From Fremontodendron californicum (Eukaryota > Streptophyta > Magnoliopsida > Malvales > Malvaceae), in assembly GCA_030761205.1 (NCBI GenBank), contig JAULJL010000020.1, positions 2,919,001 through 2,983,000 of the forward strand: DNA of 64,000 bases, given 5' to 3'. The notes beneath the pieces were generated by a model. The model ran no database searches and was not told where the DNA came from. It saw only the letters and a program-made list of their open reading frames with translations. Below, piece after piece: positions 34,690 to 46,114 of this stretch. How positions within the stretch are numbered: the first letter of the stretch is position 1; each line of letters opens with the position of its first letter. The translations under genes and the position numbers were made by a program.

Positions 34690-34860
34690 AATTCATATAT
34701 ACGTATCATATTTTATATTTTTTTATATTAATACTGTAAATATAAATATAATAAAAAATTATTAAATATATTAAACATATTATATTAATTTATTATTTTA
34801 CTTTCATATTTATTAAACATATATCATATTTTTATATTATTTAAAGGTGTATCTATAAAA
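34690..34860. repeat. AT-rich dispersed repeat family R-CGT, copy 5
   Basis: TATACGTATCATATTTTATA and ATTAAATATATTAAACATAT words match the family. It is strongly decayed. Confidence 0.3.
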
Positions 34861-35402
34861 AAATAATAGGGCTGCATCATATAATGAATATTCCCTTTTT
34901 AAAAGAGATTGAAAGAGAGAGGGGAGGGGAGGGTAGGGGAAAAGATAAGCATATAGACCTTTAGTAATGACAGAGTGAAGAATAGCTACTCGTGAAGAGG
35001 AGCCATCATGACCGTCCATTTGGATTCTGATCAATTAAAAAGAGATTGAAGATAAGCGATGAAGATCGGAAAAGCCACGCTACCAGTAGTACTAGACAGT
35101 ATATTATAGCATTAGCAGTTATTCTTTTGATATAAAGAAACGAGAGCCGCTTTTGCAGAGTCCAGTCCAGTCCACTTCAATCAAACGGCCGAATTTCCCG
35201 GTTGCCTCATCTCCCCATAACTAACGGTTCCCATCTCGCCACGTTGCCAATTTTTTTCACTCAACTAACTAAATGGTATAATATGCCCTCCCTTGTCACT
35301 AAACTAAAATATTCAAAGTAAAAGAAAAATCTAATATACATGCTAATAAAGTTTTTAAATTTCATTAATTATCACATATTTCAGCAGATTTTATTTTAAA
35401 AA

Positions 35403-35640
35403 CTAGAATTTGATAAGTAAAAAATATAAAAAAATTTATAAGTGGATAGTTTTTGACTAATTTTTTTAAGAATAAATATATATATATATATTTTTAAAAT
35501 ATTTATGTATATAAAATTTGAAAAGATAAAAATATTTTTATTTTTTATTTATTTTATAATTTTATCAATTGAATTGATGTTACTTGACTTGTGTCATTAA
35601 TTCAATTACTTTTATTATATTAATATAAATTAATATAATA
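35403..35640 (-). mobile_element. Non-autonomous Helitron copy C, decayed
   Basis: The minus strand has CACAAGTCAAGTAACATCAATT near the 5' side and ends TTATCAAATTCTAG followed by T. The 5' terminus near 35640 is blurred by AT-rich drift. Hairpin lost. Confidence 0.5.
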
Positions 35641-35784
35641 ATAAAATATATGACAATTTTTAATTTTTGGAACATGTAATCATATTGTGAACTACTGAAC
35701 TGAGAAGAAAAACATTGAATAATCTATGTCAAATTTCTTTCATCGAGAAAAACAAAATGTAGGTAAAAAATTTTCATTTTTCAT

Positions 35785-35915
35785 GATGGATGAATGGATG
35801 AATGGATGAATGGATGTTTATGATTATGATGATGATGGATGAATGGAAAAATGTAGGTAAAAAATAAAAAATGGCCATGATGATTATGATTATGATGGAT
35901 GAATGGATGTTGTGG
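35785..35915. repeat. ATGG/GATGAATG microsatellite
   Basis: Tandem GGATGAAT units with interspersed GATTATGATGAT tracts. The long reverse-strand open frames here are by-products of this repeat. Confidence 0.8.
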
Positions 35916-36722
35916 GTGGAATTGGAGGAGGGAGAGAGAGGGAAGGGAAATGATTGCAAATGGGGTCATGATGGCAAGGCCTCCCCATCCGTAGAAATTA
36001 AATGATTAAAATGAAAAAAAGAAAAAAGAAAGAAAAAAACGCACAAGACTGCGCAGCCATAGCCGCCATTTCCAGTTCCACCCTTTTTGTGATGATTAAT
36101 AATAAAATTTTCTATTATTTTTTTCATTTATTTACTATCTCCCCCATTTTAACCTTTTTTTTTTTAATTTTTTTTATGATAAACATTTTCTTACTAGTTT
36201 TAGGTGACTACTACGGTGAGAATCGTTACAATACAAAACCGGTGCAAACCTCTGATTCTGCACAAGTTTTAAAAATTTGTTACGTAAAATTAGTTTATTT
36301 ATTATTTTTTTTTTGATTTTTGGTTGGTTTATCTAATTTAAAATAATATGGACAATTATCAAATAAGATAAAACATCAAAAGTATTTAGTATTTGCAATA
36401 ATAATAAAAAATATTTAATAAAAAATTTGATTATTAGAATTATAAATGAATTAGCTTGGACGAATCTATCTTTGTTCGTGTTCGTTTGTTTATTTTTTAG
36501 TCTGTTTGTGTTTGGCTCGTGTTTGCTAAGGATTTTAAAATTATATTCGTTTTCAGTTCATTTAAATTAAATCAACAGGTTCATGAATCTTAAACAAACA
36601 TATTCATTAACATATAATCGAACATGTTCACGAACAATTAAAAATCTGTTCATAAACAATAAACAAACAAATAAATAAAATAAGTTAATTTTAAGTTATT
36701 ATTAAATAAATGTACTTTACAC

Positions 36723-36950
36723 TAGACTTGCTAATGGGTAGGACCGGGTTGCGACCCGAAATTTTTCAACTTCCTTGCCCAAGCCCGACCTGCGAGCCCG
36801 AATTCACTGTTCACCCTTAATATATATATATATATATATATATATTATTTTTTATAATTAAATTTAAATAATTATTTATTTATTCTATGAACAGTGATCC
36901 GAGCCGACCTTTAGGAAAACACCTGCCCAGGCCCGGTCCAGTACGGTCTT
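36723..36950. mobile_element. hAT-like MITE family M2, copy 4
   Basis: Starts TAGACTTGCTAATGGGTAGG and contains mirrored CACTGTTCACCC / GAACAGTGATCCGAG around a TA run. The right end is unclear. Confidence 0.5.
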
Positions 36951-37043
36951 TATCATTTTATTTCAAATTATTTTTTGTTTATTCTTCCAACAACCTGATA
37001 ATCTTATTGCTAAATTCAACAATATTCGAGCTATATGTGGTCG

Positions 37044-37333
37044 TAGACCTATCCATGAGGCATGCTACCCGTCCAGCCTGACAAGCTCGATCCGAATTAG
37101 ACTGGACATGGAATAGGCTTTTAATAATATAGATCGGCTTGACTAGGATTACTGTTTAAATAATAAAAATAATATTTTTATTTAAATTTAATTATAAAAA
37201 TATATTAATATTAATATAAAATATTTTAAATAGTAAAATGAGCTTTTATACTCGTACTGGCCCAAGCTGGGCTTGAGCAAGTAAAAAAAAATTTTGTTCG
37301 AATTTGGGCCAGTCTCAACTTGATCCATGAACA
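37044..37333. mobile_element. hAT-like MITE family M2, copy 5
   Basis: Starts TAGACCTATCCATGAGGC and ends near AACTTGATCCATGAAC. It lies about 90 bp from copy 4, in the distal upstream region of the HLS1-like gene. Confidence 0.5.
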
Positions 37334-37714
37334 CATTTTTTTTTACCACTTAAGGCTATTTTCGTTTTCAAACGATTAGATTTGTGTTGCTTGGATCTTG
37401 AATTAGTACTAAACAATTATATTTTACCATGAAGAAAAAAAATCCAAAGCAAATCTAATAGTTTGAGACAAAAATTAATTTCAACATGTTGGATTTAGCT
37501 AAATGAAGTTATTTTCGATTAAAAATTAAATAAAAATAATGTTAACATTTTAAAAATATATAAATATTTGACTTAGCAAAAAACTTCAAAATTCAAACCT
37601 TCAAAATATTTTTTATTATTTGTGTAAACATAATATTTTTAATTGTTTAATTTTTTTATAATTCTTCAACGTTCTCGTTACAAATGTTCTCGTTGTAATT
37701 GCCGACCTAGTTCT

Positions 37715-37912
37715 AAAGAGAGAGAAAAAAGAAAGATATATAGACAGACAGAAAGAGATGAGAGATAAAGAGATAGGGACTTTTAAAAGCACTGAATTAA
37801 ATAAAAAAGCCAGAAGAGAAAAGGAAAGGTTTGGGGATTCTAGAGATAGAGAGTAAATGTCTTTTTCTTTTTTTTTTATTTAAAAAAAACCAAAAAAAAT
37901 CAGTATTTAAAG
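37715..37912 (+). promoter_or_regulatory. Putative core promoter of the HLS1-like gene
   Basis: A purine-rich GAGA tract (37715-37780) is followed by a TATA-like TATTTAAAG at 37904-37912, about 400 bp before the start codon. That would give a 5'UTR of roughly 370 nt with a short upstream frame (38032-38067, 11 codons). No transcript evidence is available. Confidence 0.4.
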
Positions 37913-38311
37913 GCAGCTTCAAACCAATTGTTTCTCTGACAATAAACTTCTAAGTATTTTCTCTTTTGACAAAGAAAAACCCAAGAAAACTACATCAACA
38001 AGAAGCTTAAAAGCCCTTTTATTCTCTTCTTATGATAATATACAGTTCTCTGATTTCAAAGTCCTAAGCTTTTTAGCCTTTGGTGTTGTCTCCTCTTCTT
38101 TCTCTCTTATTACTTGCTTGTTTCAGACGTTATTCAGCCTATTTTCTGAACTTGAAAAAGCTGCGTTTTCACCTATACAATTACAAAACCTTCTTTCGTT
38201 TCCATCCCATCTCCAGTACCCCAAAACCCCACTTTCACTATATATACATCATATATATCCTTTCTCTTTACTTTTGCAATAGTGAAAAAGAAGACAAAGA
38301 AAAGAAAAATT

Positions 38312-39798
38312 ATGGGAGACGATGAGTGTGTTATAGTGGTACGAGAGTTTGATCCTAGCAAAGATTTAACAAGTGTAGAAGAAGTAGAAAAAAGATGCGA
38401 AGTTGGTCCCAGCGGCAAACTCTCTCTCTTTACCGACCTCTTAGGTGACCCTATTTGCCGGGTCCGCCACTCCCCTGCTTTTCTCATGCTGGTACTAATT
38501 TTTGTCCCCTTTTTTTTTTTTTTTTTTTCTCCATTAATAAAATCCCACTCTTCTTATTGTTTCTTACGTATATCTTACCCTTTAACATATTCATTTCTCT
38601 TTTCATTTGTAATCAAGCAGGTGGCTGAATTAAGCTCAACCAAGGAAATAGTTGGGATGATTCGAGGTTGCATAAAAACCGTTACTTGTGGCAAAAAAAT
38701 CTCTCGGAATACCAAAAGCAATGATCCCACCAAACCTCTTCCTGTTTACACCAAACTCGCTTACATTTTAGGCCTTCGGGTCTCCCCTTCGCACCGGTAT
38801 TTTGCTTTAATCTCTTTACCAAAACTGGCCCAACAAATACTAACATTTAGTACGTTATTAAAAACAATAGTAATCAATGATTTTAATTTTGGGTTTTGTA
38901 ACTTTTGTTCTGTTTTTTTTTTTTTCTCAGGAGAATGAGAATAGGGTTAAAGCTTGTACTTAGAATGGAAGAGTGGTTTGTCCAAAACGGCGCTGAATAT
39001 TCTTACTTAGCAACGGAAAACGACAACCAAGCTTCCGTTAATCTCTTCACTGATAAATGCGGTTACTCAAAGTTCCGTACTCCTTCCATTTTGGTTAACC
39101 CCGTTTACGCTCATCGACTCCCCGTTTCCAACCGAGTCACCCTGATTAAGCTTCCCCCGTCCGACGCTGAGTCGCTATACCGCCGACGTTTCTCCACCGT
39201 CGAGTTCTTCCCTCGCGACATTGACTCGGTGCTTAATAATAGACTTAACCTGGGAACTTTTTTGGCTGTGCCACGTGGATGTTGTTACACGCAAGATTCG
39301 TGGTCCGGGTCGGATAAGTTTTTATCCGACCCGCCAGAGTCGTGGGCGGTTTTGAGTGTTTGGAATTGTAAGGACGTGTTTAGGTTGGAAGTTCGCGGGG
39401 CGTCGAGGATGAGGAAAACGTTGGCTAAAACGACAAGGATTGTGGACAAGTTGTTGCCGTTTTTGAGGTTACCGTCGATTCCGGAGGTGTTTACGCCGTT
39501 CGGTTTGCACTTCCTGTACGGGTTGGGAGGGGAAGGGCCAAGCGCGGCTAAGTTGGTTAATGCGTTGTGTGCACACGCGCATAACTTGGCTAAAGCAGGA
39601 GGGTGCAGTGTGGTGGCGACTGAGGTGGCGAATCTTGAGCCGTTGAAAGTTGGGGTCCCACATTGGAAAAGGTTATCGTGTGATGAAGATTTATGGTGCA
39701 TCAAACGGCTCGGGGAAGACTACAGTGACGGGTCTGTCGGTGACTGGACTAAATCACCCCCTGGACTTTCCATTTTTGTTGACCCCAGAGAATTCTAA
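38312..39798 (+). CDS. HLS1: HOOKLESS1-like N-acetyltransferase (GNAT superfamily), 3 exons
   Basis: Exons 38312-38491, 38621-38796 and 38931-39798 join in frame to 1224 nt (407 residues), close to Arabidopsis HLS1 (about 403). The start ATG is chosen because MGDDECVIVVREFDP leads into the conserved CEVGPSGKLSLFTDLLGDP. Other landmarks: EIVGMIRGCIKTV, GLRVSPSHRRMRIGLKLV (acetyl-CoA loop, about 111-128), ATENDNQASVNLF, FFPRDIDSVLNN, and the C-terminal GDWTKSPPGLSIFVDPREF. HLS1 acts in the nucleus and promotes the seedling apical hook, joining ethylene and auxin signals. Residue 122 is Arg where HLS1 has Gly in the acetyl-CoA loop. Both introns are short. HLS1 versus the HLS1-like paralogue cannot be decided here. 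Confidence 0.92.
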
Positions 39799-40949
39799 AG
39801 TCTAACCACAAAAAAGAAAATTCTAAATAGTAATAATTTTTCTTTTTTTTTTTTTTTTTTTTTATAATCTTTAAGATTTTGGGAAGAGAAAAGAGGGAAT
39901 GAGAAGATATGGATTTTGGTGTAGGAAAGAATATGAATATCCTATCTTTTTGGGTTTTGTTTTTTGTAAATGGATTTGGCTCTTAAGATCCTGTTTTAGC
40001 CAAACAAAGCCTTAGTTTTAGAAGTGGGGTTGGATATCTTTTTAGGGAATTTCTTTTTACTTATGCCAAAGTTTAAAACGGTTCTTTTGATAGGGATGAG
40101 AAATCATGTGTAATCAGAATATCCCTTTGAAGATAAAATTAGAAAAAATTTCCCCAATTACCCTACTACCCTTGCCCTATCTTTATTTTTAATGTTTAAT
40201 TTGTTTAGAATAATTGGGTTCTTAGTATCTTTCTAATTAAGGGGATGGTGGAGAACATTGGACCACATGGGCAAATTGGTCCTAAGAAAAAAGGGAAGTT
40301 CTCTCCCTAATAAAATATATATATTTCTATTTTATTCAATATGACAAAAGATATAGTCATAATTGGGAACTTTTTATGGATGAACTTTGGTGTTGTTAAT
40401 GGATTTTTTTTTTTTTTTTTTCATTTGGGATTTTACTTTTTCTTTTATATATATAAGATTGAGATGGATGATGGGAGATTTGGCATTTAGCTGCTGCTAT
40501 GGGTTTGCATTACCTTGCTTTTGGAAGGGTATAAGATTGAAATTGATAGGAATAGGATGGATAATTGTACGAATTAATGATATTTGAAGTGTTTTTCTCC
40601 TTTTCAAATCTTGTCTTTTTTCTCTTCATTTAGTTGGTTTTAGTTTGGAACCATGGGCCATGTAGGAGATTCTAGGATTGTGGTGTTTTTTTTTTTTATA
40701 ATAACAAATCAATCTTCCTTTTTCTTAAAAAAGACAAAAACATAAATCACAATAATCATGTACAAGTAAATTATAGTTAAGGTTGTAGCAGTTATTTTAT
40801 CTATTTATTTGGAACACGATGATAACAAATATTAATATATATATATAAATAATTATTTATCATTTAGATAGATAATAATTAATATATTTGTCGATACTAT
40901 GTTCGAAAATTCTTTCAAAAAATAAAAAACGAACTAGATATATATGTAT

Positions 40950-41220
40950 TAGATTTGTTTATAGGTCGGATCAGGTTCGATTACTAAATTTTTTTGCTTG
41001 TCTAAGGTCCCATTTGGAGTTACTTGACGGGCCTAAAAAGCTTGAATTACTGTTGAAAAATATTATATTAATATTATATATTTCATAATTAATTTTCTAA
41101 AAATATATATTTTATTTATTAAACAGTTATTCAAATTAAGCCAGACCAATTCGAATTTGAAAAAATCTATCTCAAGCCTAATCGTCAGGTTGGACGAGTA
41201 GATCGACTCTTAAACATGTA
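40950..41220. mobile_element. hAT-like MITE family M2, copy 6
   Basis: Starts TAGATTTGTTTATAGGTCGG and ends near GATCGACTCTTAAACATGTA. ACTGTTGAA / AACAGTTATTC are mirrored around an AT-rich core. Confidence 0.5.
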
Positions 41221-41849
41221 TAATATTTATATATATTTTCATTAAAAAGAGACTTTTTTTTTTTGGATGAAAGAACAAAAAATAAAAAAAAATATTGTGC
41301 CATGGTCAATAGGTAATACATGCAATAAACGCTAGTTAAAGAGAAGGATCAAGTGAGTGAGTGATGAGTTACCAACCAAAGAAGGCTATGAATGGCAGGC
41401 AAAGCACAGCTCGTTTTGTTTGATTGGTTTTTAAGTGATCTTCACTCACGGGATTTTGCAACTAAGGATTCATAAGAATCATGAGGAGTGAAAGGTGATT
41501 GGTGGGTCATTTGAAAAAATTTTAAACCAAGCAAAAATCAATGAAACTACAGTTTCAATTAGAGGGCATCTTAATTTGCTTTATGACAAGTTTATTTCCT
41601 CTCAATGACTTACAGCTGGAAAATTTTAGAGCAATTTTCAGGTCAAAAACTTCTCCCCCCAAAGAAACCTTTTACCTTTAGTAATGGCTGACCCTTCTTT
41701 GGATCATTATTAAGAAGTAGTAGTAGCAGTAGTAATTGTTTCATTGGATAGCACCTGATAAAAAAGAGCCATGACTTTACTAATATTCTGATCAAAAACT
41801 TTAACTGCCCCTTCAAATAAAAAGATGGATAATGTTTCATCTAGTAATT
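41221..41849. other. Gene-free stretch
   Basis: No coding exon or RNA gene is recognisable. Short open frames have no family similarity. Confidence 0.4.
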
Positions 41850-42065
41850 CGAGATACGATATGATTATATGATATGAATAAAATAAAATATAATATAATA
41901 TGATATGATATAAAAAATAATATGAATACAATACGAATACACGAATATATCAAAATCTATATAATATGAATTATTAACGTATTAAAATTTATATAATAAC
42001 TTAAACACAATATAATACGAAAAAAATAATACGAATACGATACAAATACATAAAATATCTTGAAT
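41850..42065. repeat. AT-rich dispersed repeat family R-CGT, copy 6
   Basis: ATACAATACGAATACACGAAT, ATTATTAACGTATTAAAAT and ATACGAATACGATACAAATAC are typical words. Confidence 0.4.
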
Positions 42066-42539
42066 TTTTTGATAACATTGTCTGCCATTTTTTCTTCTTC
42101 TTGATTTGTGATTGTGAAATTTGATAGTAAAGCTTTGTATTTGTCAATAAAGTGATATGAATCCAACATGTATCTTATGAAAAAAAGCCAATTTGGTTTA
42201 TTAATGTTTGGATTTAATATCACTAAACATTATCCAAAATGTAATCATGAAAAAACATTTTCATTCCAAGAATTATTCTTTAAAAAAAAAAAAAAAACCT
42301 ATTAAAGCCGATAAAAGCATTAGAAATTTTTGCACCAAAAAAAAACATTCGAAAATTTTAAAAAATATAAAAGTACAAAAAAAGTGACGATATCAAATAA
42401 AGTATAATTATAATTATAATGATATATATTTGGTACACTGCTGAAAAGAATTTTATGGAACATATTTTAATTCATAAACAGATTTGATAATTATAAGTAT
42501 ATGTGTGTCTCTTGGGTTTTTTTTTTCTTTTCCGTTGTG

Positions 42540-42765
42540 TAAATACAAATATAATACAAATTAGTAAATGTCTTAAAATCTTAAATACGAATATGATACA
42601 TATTAAATGTGACATATTAATTGTGTTTAAATATGTCATGTCGTATTCGTGTCGTACTAATCATATTTAAATATTTCGTATCATATTTATTATATTATAT
42701 TATTTTTATTTTTATATTTATTAAGTATATTATATTCCTATCTAAAATTATCAAATCTAGGTAAA
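42540..42765. repeat. AT-rich dispersed repeat family R-CGT, copy 7
   Basis: TGTCATGTCGTATTCGTGTCG is the clearest remaining family core in this window, flanked by ATATTAAATGTGACATATT. Confidence 0.45.
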
Positions 42766-43734
42766 CCTAACAATTTCGATAATATATGGGTTTAATCCTT
42801 AAAATGGTCACCCTCTTATCTCCCACTTTCCTTCAGCATTACACAAAAAGACTACATTCAAAGGCACCAAATTGTAACATGAAGCAGACATGAAAGTACA
42901 AAGCAATTGCTGACTAATAGCCAAATTGGGCAAATTCTTGTCGAAATTGATTGTTTTTTTTTTTTTTTTTTAATACTATTTAGGTTGATGCAATGAACCA
43001 ACATCTACCAACTTCAAAAGCTTTTGGAGAGTTTAGAGCTTTAAGTTGATCGAATTCGACAAAGGGATATGATATCAAAGTCTTTTTGTATTATCCTCAT
43101 TGTTGTTTCTAATTATCCACTTAAGCAATGACTTAAATCATTTAACAATTAAAGCTACACGTTGACAATGTTGATTAATCTAAAGTTAACAAGGATAATT
43201 TAACAAACAAAAAAAGGTTTAATTAGGCAAAGTTAGGTGTGTATGAAAGTGTTAGGCAAGTGTTCCTACTAGGGTTGTTTTCATTTAAGCATATTTAATC
43301 CAACCTAATAATGATTAATTAACATATATCTTTAGTGTGAACAGCTACTCTCCAAATTCCCATTATGTTTCTAGAGTTTTTCTAAGAAAAATATGTCCCT
43401 CCACCCCCCAAAAAATGGTATAACAATAAAAAAATAAAAAATAAAAACCTTAGGCAAAAGTCACTTGGGTTCATGTCATTCTTTTGGCCTATATTTGAAA
43501 ATATGTGGGTGGTTTAGGTTAGATTCAAAGTGGAGGAAGAAATAAGTAGTGTGGGAAATTGTGGTAAAATTTGGTCGGGTTTTTTTTTTTTTGGCTAACC
43601 TTATCTTTGTTGTTCTACCTTCCAAGTCAATAGTTAAATGGCCCAAAGTTGTTTAGCTTTTTTACTGTCCTTTTCAAGGCCTATTTTCTCTCTATTGTGA
43701 AAGTGGAAATTAAATCTTTGTTTGCGTGTTGTGT

Positions 43735-44060
43735 AAAATTTTAAACACTAATATAATATGTATATTCAATGTAATATGTTAATCATATTTAAATATATTA
43801 TATTTATTATATTATTTTTGTGTTTATTAAATGTGTTTGTTATTGTCATGTTTTTAGATTGTGTCCAAAACTATTAAATTTAGTGGTATCTCGTGTTTTT
43901 ATATATTAACCATATAAATATAAACACAATAAATATTATTAAATGTGTCAAAATTTTAAATATAAATACAATACATATATTAAATGTATCATATTAATTA
44001 TATTTAAATATTTTATATTTATTAAACGTATTATATTTTTTTTATCGTAATCAAAATAAT
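43735..44060. repeat. AT-rich dispersed repeat family R-CGT, copies 8 and 9
   Basis: Two adjacent segments (about 43735-43870 and 43885-44060) share AATTTTAAACACTAATATAA-type openings and ATATTAAATGTATCATATTAA words. Confidence 0.4.
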
Positions 44061-44849
44061 TAAAAGGAAAAGATTGAAGAGTGATGGTAGGTAAAACATA
44101 ATGTGAGAGTTTGATTATCTCAAGCAACACAAAATAAAAAAATAAAAAAGATGTTCCAATTATGAGCATCTTTTGAGGTGAGTCCACTTGGTCTAATTGT
44201 CTTTAAGACATTGGCTTTTTATATTACTAATCTTTTTAGAATATGGATAAAGATAAGAGAGAATTAGACATTATCATCAAGAACAAGAACAACCCACATT
44301 GACTGAAAAATCAGTCTTTTAGGCTTCCAATTTGGTGTTTCTTTTGAGTTATAAAAACATGGCTTGATTTGTCGGTCAAGATATTATCTTAATTCAAAGG
44401 CTTTTGAACTGAATGCAAAAAGGGTCAATTTCAGTATATAACTATATATAAACCAAAAAGAAGTTAGGTACATACAGGTCCATCCAAGTCTGAATTAAGG
44501 CTCTTGACAGATCCCCATGGTCAAAAGCAATCTTCCTAGTCTGGTTTTGCAAACGAGAAAATGCCATTATTTTCTTTCTCTTGTTTATATTTTTATGTAA
44601 TCGAGCTTTTCTTCCTTCATGTTTCTTCATGGTTATAAAATAAAGATGTAATTTGCCTTTCTAAGTCCAACAAACAAAAGAAAAGGCCGACATTGCCCCC
44701 ACAAAAGGTGTGGAGAATTTGGATTTAACCGAGACAGAAGAAGTCAGGTACAAAAAGTCTATCGTTATCCTTCTACTTCTATGTAACTACTTACTCTATA
44801 TATCTAGGTTCTAGTCACATCTAAGCCCAATAATATTGGACATAAAAAA

Positions 44850-45060
44850 ATAATTAAAATATGATATAATATAAATAAAAAGAAAACGAACATAATATAA
44901 ATATACGAATATGTCAAAATTTATATGACACAAATTATTAAAGCGTAAAAATTTATACAAATATAAAACATCTTAAATACGCTTATGACACGGAAAAATA
45001 TACATATACAATATAGATACACGAATTGTCAAATCTATTCACATCACACCATATTATTTC
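44850..45060. repeat. AT-rich dispersed repeat family R-CGT, copy 10
   Basis: CATAATATAAATATACGAAT, GACACAAATTATTAAAGCG and ACGCTTATGACACG match the family in the inverse sense. Confidence 0.35.
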
Positions 45061-45610
45061 AAAATATTTTAACACTTTAATTTAATTAGAAATTATAAAT
45101 ACAAATATATTTGCTTTTTTTCCCCTTGTCTGATGTCTGGTTCAATTTTGGAAATGTGAACTGTGGGGGGAAAAAAAAAGGCATCTAAGCACATGGGTTT
45201 GGGCTAAAATCCTGGCGTATGAGGCCTGTGAGGCAGCTTGCTGGCATAGGAGAACTAGCACCAAACCCTCGTAGGCCATTTAAAGTTGTTTAGAACTTTT
45301 TGAACTTTTAGCCCATGACCTAAAGTCTGGTGGGATCAAATTGGGCTTTCAAAATATTGTGCTTAACTTGTCTTAATTTGGGACCTATAAAAATAGTACT
45401 CTCTCTAGTAAAAGGAAAAACAAATTTTGATTGTGATCAGATAAATTGCAGTATTGTAGTAAAAAGAATCGAAGGTGAAATGCTCCCAACTAAGAATCTT
45501 TATTGAGTCTCTCAAAAGGCATTAGACACTGAACCCTTAAGGGTCTAAAGTCGTTTGAGGGCATCAATGCAGTGAGAGCCGCACTGATCAACCTTCCAAA
45601 TGTTATATTT

Positions 45611-45714
45611 ATATTGTTCCGAGTCTTCATTTTTCTTGAAGTACTCGTGTCCAATACCTATCCCGACATAAAAAATTAAACATACCCGTGTCGAACACTC
45701 ACACCTGAATTTAT
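45611..45714 (+). mobile_element. hAT-like MITE family M1, copy d (internally deleted)
   Basis: Has ATTGTTCCGAGTCTTCATTTT at the left and ACACTCACACCTGAATTTA at the right, but lacks the central block of the 182-bp copy. Confidence 0.5.
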
Positions 45715-46114
45715 ATCTTCCAAAATGTTAAGTAGTATTGCTTCATATCAGCTTAGTTTGGAATTATTGCACATTGTGATCCTATTTTAGTTTAAGATTG
45801 GATGCTTTTACAAGATACCAGAACTTCGTTAAGAAACTTAGCAACCTAACATTCATTTTCCCCCCCACTTGTTGAAACAAATGAGCAATCTAGAGCCTCC
45901 ATCTCTCAGGGAACAAAATGTGGCAGTGAATCTCTGTTACAAGTCAATCACGGGGCTTATTCAATATGTGCCTCATTCCATTTCCTCGAAGAACCCAATG
46001 GGGTAAACCACCTAGAAAAGTCAGTTGGTTCTAATATCCTACTGTCATTTTGAGACAATTTTACAAAGCCAGACAAGGGCATGCTCCAATTCTGCTAAAG
46101 CGCATCCTGAAGAA

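Noticed and set aside
35774..35969. Reverse frames rich in His, Ile and Asn
   Set aside because: They are translations of the ATGG microsatellite.
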